From positions 726,567-790,566 of the forward strand of contig JAQFVV010012673.1 of the NCBI GenBank assembly GCA_028023455.1: 64,000 bases of DNA, written 5' to 3'. The notes beneath the pieces were generated by a model, which saw only the letters and a list, made by a program, of their open reading frames with translations, had not been told where the DNA came from and did not search any database. Below are positions 55,405 to 64,000 of the stretch, in pieces. The DNA is from Epiperipatus broadwayi (lineage: Eukaryota > Onychophora > Udeonychophora > Euonychophora > Peripatidae). Made by a program: the position numbers and the translations under genes. Numbering within the stretch: position 1 is the first letter of the stretch; every line of letters begins with the position of its first letter.

Positions 55405-55630
55405 GTTTGTCTTTTATTATATCTTTATTTACATGAATTTAAAAAGAATGGGGAAGTATGGAGGTGTTTATTATATCTATAAATGTAAAAATCAAAACCA
55501 AAAGTTAATTTGTAAAAATAAAAACTTTAAAATGTAATTAGTAAAAGATTACTGGCTGATAAAAGATAAAGTAGAACAATTAAATTAATTAAAACCATAC
55601 AAACTATTTCATCAAACAATGAGATAGTTG

Positions 55631-55720
55631 TCAAGCATTGGTGGCCAAGTGGTTCACACAGCTGTCTTTTACAAGCAGTTGTTTCGGGTTTGTGGGTTCG
55701 CTTCCCAGCTAATGCTTTGA
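55631..55720 (+). repeat. tRNA-like SINE with acceptor stem (copy 2)
   Basis: AGCATTGGTGGCCAAGTGG (A box TGGCCAAGTGG), GTTTGTGGGTTCGCTTCCC (B box) and AGCTAATGCT. AGCATT pairs with AATGCT. It lacks a recognisable anticodon stem for a standard tRNA and has an expanded middle. Confidence 0.65.
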
Positions 55721-55739
55721 CACATGAAAAAAATGAGAT

Positions 55740-56560
55740 AGTTAGATTAATCTTGAAATAAAATTAGATAGCAGACAAAGGCAAGAATTAATTCAACTTG
55801 ATCTCAGTCATGATAAAACTAAAACAATGGAAGAAAGAAATATATAGAAAGAGGAGAAATAAATTAAGGGGCAGAAGCAGTCGGACTATTATGTAATGTC
55901 AGAGTATAAGTACTATTGCTTTTACTATTAATGCTCTGCCATGACAGTATTACTATTGAAGAGAAGATGGTCAAAAAAGAATCATTGGAAAAACTGTCCA
56001 TGTTCCCAATATGCTCATTCCTTGGCCCATTCATCACTGAAGGTCAATTTATCAATGTACAGAGCTAAAGGACTGTAAAAGTATTTGGGTAGCCTTCAAG
56101 CCAGAGTTCTCAGTACAATCAGATATTCTCATCCTGGAACCAATGTCTGACCTGTGATATATGAGCTGCCAATAATCTCTCTACCCCCCATTGTCAACTT
56201 GAAAAATAGAAAGGAAACAAGAAACCATTGATGGAAAGCAAACAAACAATCAGTTGGTAGTCAACTAGTAAAAAAGAAATAAATAGAAAACTGAATAAAT
56301 GAAGGTGTTGTGGCCTGGGTAAATATATTTTTTCTCTACATTTAAAGATCTTGATGTACACGTGTTAATGAAAGAACTCTAATGAACTACCATAACTATA
56401 GCCTAAAAGTAATATTTAATCAAGTGCCATCCTATAGCTCTGACAAATTAATTTCACTCTGAAGTTTTCTCACTCTTGACAAAGGTAAGCTAAAATACAC
56501 CAAGAGGTTCAAGAATAGGTGGATTAATTCTATTTTGGATCATTTGCTCAACATTTAGAG
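55740..56560. other. Intergenic, nothing recognised
   Basis: Less AT-rich (55870-56200) but no frame or shared repeat. Confidence 0.4.
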
Positions 56561-56562
56561 TG

Positions 56563-56855
<293 letters not shown>

Positions 56856-56859
56856 GAAA

Positions 56860-57650
56860 TGAAATCATAACACATGTTATTTCTGACTTATTTGAAAATG
56901 AATGAGGTGTTTCAAAATACATCCATAGTAAAAGAGGTTGGACTAATTTAAGTCCTGACAATAAAACTAAGCTAAAAGATACCATGATAAAAACAAAATA
57001 TTGAAAATATGTATAACATTAACCTTTTCTTTTACATATTTTATAAATCATTTTAAATTACTTTTTGAAGAATTTAAAACAAATATTAAAATAAACAAGT
57101 AGTGGAATGGAAAAGTGATTTTTTTGTTTCTCTTTAAAAAAAAATAAAAAGATGAACACATAGCAAAAAGCAAACATCAAGATATTTATTTCCTTTCATT
57201 TTGGAAAAAAAAAAGAACACTTAATTTAAAAAAATAAAAAATTGTTCTGACAGCAATTATGCAAATGCACTTATTTTCATTATGCAAATTATTTTTAAAA
57301 TTCCAAACATTCACATTTTAATATTGACTTAAAATGGAAATCATTCTGAATTTCCAGTTGGGGAAATCACTGGTTCACTTATAATGTCGTCTTTTAATCA
57401 AGTCATTTGAATTATAAAAAAACACAAAATAGTGAGCTGATTTGAGCAATAATTTAAAAAATAACAAAACAAAAATAGTAAATGATACAATTAGAATAAA
57501 ATCCTACTCTAATTAAATTCACTAAATCCCAGATGTATTGATAAATTTCTGAAAATATAATATATATATATATATATACTGTCATCCAATTCAACTATTG
57601 TTATGGGCTTAATAACTAATCTTTCTTATTGCATTGCCAAATCTATATCA
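56860..57650. other. AT-rich intergenic
   Basis: Only an AT run at 57560-57580. Confidence 0.4.
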
Positions 57651-57653
57651 TAT

Positions 57654-57880
57654 AATACTAAATCATCCATTTACTTTACTACTGTTACACAATGCTTTAT
57701 TTACCATCCTCTATTACAGTTTACAGTTTTGATTGCCCCAGCAATCTTCTTCAGAACTTTCATATATAAAAAAAGTTCTGAAGAAGCTTGCTGGAGCAAT
57801 TGAAACTGTAAACTGTAAAAGAGGGTGGTAAATAAAGCATTGTGTAACAGTAGTAAAGTTCATGAATGATTTAGTAGTAT
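57654..57880. repeat. Fold-back element with M2 motif in both arms
   Basis: ATACTAAATCATCC ... TTTACAGTTT ... TTCTTCAGAACTTT is inverted to AAAGTTCTGAAGAA ... AAACTGTAAA ... GATTTAGTAGTAT. The arms are about 105 bases with an 18-base loop. Each arm carries CTGAAGAAG followed by a stem (ATTGC/GCAAT) and (G/A)AAACTGTA. Confidence 0.9.
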
Positions 57881-59036
<1,156 letters not shown>

Positions 59037-59043
59037 TGTCCTT

Positions 59044-59759
59044 ATTATATTGAAGATCATAATATAAAATTTTTTGATATTCAGAAAGACTTTGGAATTA
59101 TTTTTGCAAGCAATGGATCATTTCATCATCATATTGAAAATGTAGTAAATAAGGCTTTTAAAATTATGGGTAAGGCATGGTAGACAATTTAGTAGTTTTA
59201 CAAAATATAAATCATTTCTCTCTTTGGTTTTGCCAATTTTAGAATATGGATCTGTTGTTTGGAATCCCAGTTTCAAACGAGATATTATTAAAATTCAATT
59301 GGTTTATGACAAATTTTTTAAGTACATTAAATTAAAAGTCCATTATCTATCCCTATCCCTTAGAAGAAAAATGAGAGATCTTAAAATTTTATATAACCTT
59401 ATGAATCAAAAAATTATATTAATTTAAAAAAATTTAAATATTGCTTTTAATAATTGTTTACATAAAACATGTACATTTACTTTATTTTATATCAAGGTTT
59501 GTCGCTCTAACATATTAAAATTTTCACCTTTGTTTCGTTTGCCTAATACATATAATCATGATTTTATTAATGAAAATATTTTTTCTTTAGACTTTAAAAA
59601 ATTTGTTACTTATCTTATAAAAAAGTATGGCATATAATTATATTATTTTCATCATTTTTACTCATTTATGTATATTATTTATGTATATTATTGTATAGTT
59701 ATTATAGTGCAATTCTGTAATTGGCTTAATGCTGTAGTTTTGTACAGTAAATATATTGA

Positions 59760-59798
<39 letters not shown>
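59044..59798 (+). mobile_element. CR1/Jockey-like LINE 3' fragment with (TTA)n tail
   Basis: Coding remnants (59070-59639), a 3' UTR of about 120 bases, and a terminal TTGAATTATTATTATT run (59757-59798) form a coherent 3' end. A simple-repeat 3' end of this kind is usual for CR1/Jockey-type elements. The 5' end is truncated next to the ATT microsatellite. Confidence 0.75.
59070..59639 (+). pseudogene. LINE RT thumb and C-terminus
   Basis: FFDIQKDFGIIFASNGSFHH, then HIENVVNKAFKIMG, a frameshift, LSLVLPILEYGSVVWNPSFK, RDIIKIQLVYDKFFKYIK and, after a stop, RLPNTYNHDFINENIFSLDF and KKFVTYLIKKYGI with a TAA. The blocks 'DLGv.fd..l.f..hi..v..KA', 'L..pILEYgs.vWnP......i...Q..F' and 'R.....sl..FK..l' are standard for CR1/Jockey-type elements. 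Dead copy. Confidence 0.78.
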
Positions 59799-59800
<2 letters not shown>

Positions 59801-59817
59801 CATCATCATCATCATCA
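59757..59817. repeat. (TTA)n and (CAT)n compound repeat
   Basis: TTATTATTA from 59759 to 59798, then CATCATCATCATCATC to 59815. Confidence 0.92.
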
Positions 59818-59819
59818 AA

Positions 59820-60700
59820 AATCTACCAAAATATTTTAGTGCAATTAGCTTTCATTTTTGACTTATGGGTTGTTCTGGGAATAATGTACAAACAATACTG
59901 TTAATTACTATTCAAATCAAGGGCTGGTGTATAATGATTGGTCAATTATTTGTCACTTGATAAAAGCTATGCAGACAATTATATTGAGAGAAATTAGATT
60001 TTTTTCTTATTTTGTGCGTTTTAGTCAGCTATTTATTGCTATATGCTATGAAAATCTAGTAATCTACATTTCAATTCATGTTCTGAATTTCCATTTTCAT
60101 CAATTGTCTTTAAAGAATTATCAATCATAGAAAACATAGAATTAAAATGATTAATTACATAAACTAATATAAACTATTATGCATGTGTATATAGTATTAA
60201 AAGTTAACATGTATAGGATACATTTCATCTTACAAAGTGTGAAATTGGTTGCAAATATAATTTTAAATGTAATTTAAAAAAAGTAATTTATAAATATAAA
60301 TAGTCCCAACATAGTTCTTTAATGTTTTTAGAGACAAAGGCATGATAGGCACTAATAAGATTATGTCTTAATAGTAGGAACATGTTGTCTTTCTCATGAT
60401 GAGTATACATAATTTAATATTTTTTATTTTTAGACAAACAAGAACTACTTTAAAATATTTATATAAAATTATTATTTATGCTTAAATGGCTACTCTGTTT
60501 AGTAGATGTGATGTGATGCAGTTTCTACAACTTTCTAAAAATGAATTGTACACTCAAAAGTCTATTTTAATTGACTAAAGACACTGAAACAAAATCAAAG
60601 CATTATTTGAACTGAATGAATGATATTTTTGTAGTGTAATTCTCAAGTAAAATAGGGAGTGTTTGTTATTTGTTTTTAATAACTTGTGGAGATTTGAAAT
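59820..60700. other. AT-rich intergenic
   Basis: AGATGTGATGTGATG at 60504 resembles the SGNH-LINE 3' tail, without LINE sequence. Confidence 0.4.
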
Positions 60701-60707
60701 CATAAGT

Positions 60708-61912
60708 ACATCTGGTCTCATTTTATGCAGATTTTTTAATGCAATTTTGAAGTTATGCAATTCATGTTTCTTCATAATATCTTTTTATGCAGGTTTTCTT
60801 TTATGTAATAAAGAAGGTCATATTTCACTGTATTTATTAGATATCAAAAAAATTAAATATTAATAACTTATTTTGACTTGGAATATTTTTTTTCCAAAAA
60901 TATAATGTTATATTAGCAGCTAATGTGAATATGGTCTGAAGCTATTTAGAATCTTATTTATGAGAAAATAATAAGAATAGATTTATACTTATGAGTATAA
61001 AAATATCGCAATAAATATTCAAAAATTTTAAACTTTTACAGCATATTTTGTTAGATATAACAGAAATAAATATTTTTTTTAGATTTTTAAAAATAATCAG
61101 AAATAATTAAGATTTTGTTGATTTTGTAAACTGAAAATAATCGTTCTAATGATAATGTATAATCTTTTTGTTTTGATTGTGATCTCATTTTTTAAATATA
61201 GAAACAAAATGTGAACATTTAAAATTTATTTCAGAAGTAAACAAAAATATCTATCAAATGAAGACAAATTTATTATTTTCTGATAACTAAAAATCATTTA
61301 ATCATAGATTTTACATTGATGTGTGAGACAAAAAAACATCAGAAAATGCTGAAATCTGAGAGAGATTGTTGCAATGAATAACATCTTAAATTCCCATGAA
61401 AGCTAAATAGTTGTATATCTGGATATGTGAGCTTTATAAACAATTAGTAAAATCATCTTTTCAAAATTTAATCACTGATTACATTGTTGACAGAAACCAT
61501 TAACACAGCACAAGACTGAAGATGGTGCTAGTTGTACTTCCTCTTGTGATGTATCTGAATTTTTACCAATTCACAAATGAACCGCATATTATCAAGTAGT
61601 GATATTAACTAAAATACGTATGAAAAAAATGTAAAATTAAATATTGTAGTTAATGAAAAAAGTAAAAAAACTTTGTCTTGTATCATTTTTTTTTCAAATA
61701 TTTGAAATTTTTTATTAGTCATACTTTACTGCCTTATTTTTTATACGAATTTTAAAGTAATTTCTCCTTATTGCTTTGCTTTTATGTGATTTCTGAAAAT
61801 TACAGAATGTATCCCCCATTTTCCAAGGTAAGTTAAGTCTGTTTTTATGTGATTTTTTTAAATGTGGGTTTTCTGCGGAATCTATCTATTGCATGAAATG
61901 AGACCCAGGTTT
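60708..61912 (+). mobile_element. Tigger-like element copy 3, internally deleted
   Basis: CATCTGGTCTCATTTTATGC at the left, CATGAAATGAGACCCAGG at the right. GAAGTTATGCAATTCATG, then CTTTGTCTTGTATCATTT and TGCGGAATCTATCTATTGC match copy 2 in the same order and orientation. No transposase remains. Confidence 0.8.
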
Positions 61913-61929
61913 ATATGATACAAGGCATG

Positions 61930-61985
61930 TAAAAATGTATGTTCTCTAAGATGAACTAACAATCATCAGTTGATCCAGATTACAC
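61930..61985 (-). ncRNA. Decayed hammerhead-A motif
   Basis: Minus strand: GATCAACTGATGATTGTTAG, TTCATCTTAGAG. Core CTGATGA (61969-61963) is intact, but stem II and GAAA are deleted. It lies just left of the GATA tract. Confidence 0.5.
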
Positions 61986-62013
61986 TCTCTTACAGATATC
62001 TTTATCATCATCA

Positions 62014-62212
<199 letters not shown>

Positions 62213-62217
62213 AGTTA

Positions 62218-62345
62218 CTACACTTTAATTGGCAAGTGCCAAACTTACTGCGCTCACAACTTTGACACAAACCATTTAAAAAATATGTTAATGATTTTTT
62301 ATTAATTATTCATTAGACTACAGATTATCTATTTATTGACTAATA
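62218..62345 (+). repeat. 'Core' repeat of hammerhead-A family
   Basis: CTGCGCTCACAACTTTGAC, AATGATTTTTTATTAATTATTC and AGACTACAGATTATC. About 75 per cent like 54857-55010. Confidence 0.72.
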
Positions 62346-62471
62346 CTTCTGCAATGTAATTCCCACTACACCATTTTCACTCAAGTTAGGAACTCTTCAC
62401 TTTCTGATTTTAACAACTTAAGGAGAGTATATTCATAAACATATGATCATAGACATTAAAAGATATGTATG

Positions 62472-62524
62472 ATCTTCAGGAGACACATTTGATGCTGAAA
62501 AAACTCACCAATTGGCCAGATCCC
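62472..62524 (-). ncRNA. Decayed hammerhead-A motif
   Basis: Minus strand: GATCTGGCCAATTGGTGAG, then TTTTTTCAGCATCAAATGTGTC. Alignable throughout with 55353-55396; core reads TTGGTGA. Confidence 0.5.
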
Positions 62525-62609
62525 AATATCAAAATGTGCTTATTGGAGGTTATACATCTTTCTCATATTTGTTTAGTTATGTGTTTGCAAAATTATCATA
62601 CAAGATATT

Positions 62610-63241
<632 letters not shown>

Positions 63242-63280
63242 CACACAGAATAATAATAAAAATATGTGTAAGAGATTTTG

Positions 63281-63334
63281 GTCTGGGCCTAGTGATGAGT
63301 TCTGGTTGAATGTGTAATGTGCATCTTATGGATC
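63281..63334 (+). ncRNA. Decayed hammerhead-A motif
   Basis: GTCTGGGCCTAGTGATGAG, TTCTGGTTGAATGTGTAATG, TGCATCTTATGGATC. Stem I and stem III sequences are kept; the core reads GTGATGA and GAAA reads GTAA. Confidence 0.55.
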
Positions 63335-63454
63335 ACATGTCTTTTTTACATATCTTTGTTCATATGTTTATGATTGAACCTCTATACAAGGTATTAAAAG
63401 CAAATAGAAATCAATCCCTGCCTTGCACGAGAATGGTGTAGTGAAAATTACACT

Positions 63455-63565
63455 ATGGAAATATTCTTCATTCAGTGGATAATTTCTTATCTAATAAATG
63501 ACTAACAAAATTATTACTGTCTCATCTACTTTGAAATGTGTTACTGAATCAGCAATAGCAAGTCT
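63455..63565 (-). repeat. 'Core' repeat, inverted, partial
   Basis: TTCATTCAGTGGATAATTTC (shared exactly with 62610 for GTGGATAAT), CTAATAAATGACTAAC and TACTGAATCAGC. Confidence 0.6.
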
Positions 63566-63697
63566 TTGGCTGATTAGATTTGAAAGTTTGCATAGTTCAT
63601 CCTTTTATATTAGTTAATTAATAAGTTACAAATCAAAGAAATTATCCTTTTATGTTAAGCTTTATTTAGTAGAGTTTACGTAATAATAGCGTTTATA

Positions 63698-64000
63698 TCA
63701 TCATCATCATTATCAACCATTATCAATCCACTGCAGGATGAAGGTCTCTCCAAGTTTAATCCATCTTCTCCGATCTTTAGCTTCTCTTCTCCACATCACC
63801 CCTACACATTTTCTTATTTCATCCATCCATCTTACATGTGGTCTCCTTCTGGGTCTTTTACAATCTCTTGGAATCCAGTTTAAAATTTCAATTGTCCATC
63901 TATTATCATCTCTTCTAGCAATATGTCCAGCCCAACTCCACTTCAATCTTTTAATTTTTTCAATGAGGTCAGTAACACCTGTTTGTTCTCTTACCCATAC
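63698..64000 (-). mobile_element. RTE-clade retrotransposon copy C, runs off the window
   Basis: (CAT)n at 63698-63708, then CCACTGCAGGATGAAGG. It is the cleanest of the 3' ends. The RT side continues beyond 64000. Confidence 0.9.
63713..64000 (-). pseudogene. RTE C-terminal tail (copy C), partial
   Basis: The frame is open from the window edge: VWVREQTGVTDLIEKIKRLK, then WSWAGHIARRDDNRWTIE, RPRRRPHVRWMDEIRK and ending LQWIDNG with a stop. The open reading through VREQTG shows what the ancestor read where copy B has a TGA. Whether this copy is intact upstream cannot be seen. Confidence 0.85.

Larger units (their letters stand above)
55069..55491. repeat. Fold-back element, hammerhead-A family (about 195-bp arms)
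   Basis: Bases 55069-55267 are the reverse complement of 55292-55491 with very few differences. The spacer of about 25 bases reads AGTTTGACAATGG and its neighbours. The fragment AAACTTCCTCCAATTTACTC in the loop echoes the start of the core repeat at 54857. Each arm has an intact hammerhead motif. Confidence 0.95.

Noticed and set aside
55633-55716. Genuine tRNA gene
   Set aside because: A and B boxes and acceptor pairing are present, but the middle is too long and lacks a normal anticodon arm. A second diverged copy at 44774 shows it is a repeat.

Overview
This is a non-coding, very AT-rich stretch of a eukaryotic nuclear genome, almost certainly from an invertebrate animal. The repeat content supports this: RTE-type and other non-LTR retrotransposons, a Penelope-type GIY-YIG endonuclease relic, Tigger-like DNA transposons, tRNA-derived SINEs, and long ATCT/GATA, TAA/ATT and AT microsatellites. 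The phylum cannot be fixed from the window; an AT-rich mollusc, cnidarian or chelicerate would fit. There are no operons, no prokaryotic genes and no intact host gene. Two short candidate host exons are offered with low confidence.

Layout: 1-8 kb holds a minus-strand LINE carrying an SGNH-hydrolase-like ORF1, an APE-type endonuclease, a reverse transcriptase and a zinc-knuckle tail. It is split inside its RT by a nearly full-length minus-strand RTE element (about 2.1-5.3 kb). 8-8.7 kb holds hammerhead-like fold-back repeats. 9.5-11 kb is a decayed L1/Tx1-like LINE with a small RTE piece inside it. 12.2-13.4 kb is a second SGNH-LINE copy. 14.6-15.5 kb is an array of 156-bp repeats. 16.7-17.4 kb is a second L1/Tx1-like fragment. 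18.3-21.1 kb is a second RTE copy. 21.1-22.6 kb is a Tigger-like element with a nested LINE fragment. 26.7-27.4 kb is a 315-bp-arm palindrome. 28-31 kb holds Penelope-related pieces and a 1.16-kb terminal-inverted-repeat element. 31-45 kb holds worn RTE relics, fold-back MITEs and SINEs. 48.3-49.4 and 60.7-61.9 kb are two further Tigger-like copies. 50-52 kb is rich in SINEs. 54.8-55.5 kb is a fold-back with two intact hammerhead motifs. 59-59.8 kb is a CR1/Jockey-like LINE 3' end. 61.9-63.6 kb is a composite microsatellite and hammerhead-relic array. A third RTE copy runs off the right edge.

The main discovery is a set of type I hammerhead ribozyme motifs lying inside fold-back or tandem repeats of at least four unrelated sequence families. 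The best are at 55353-55404 (+), 55155-55207 (-), 26848-26904 (-) and 27275-27330 (+). They have the conserved CUGANGA and GAAA core, a paired stem II, a short palindromic stem III ending in UC, and a stem I of two paired blocks or one long block. This is the architecture known from Penelope-like elements and retrozymes, where short stem III forces cleavage as a dimer. Here most sit as inverted pairs or within inverted repeats, which is unusual. All function is inferred from reading the sequence; nothing was computed or searched.
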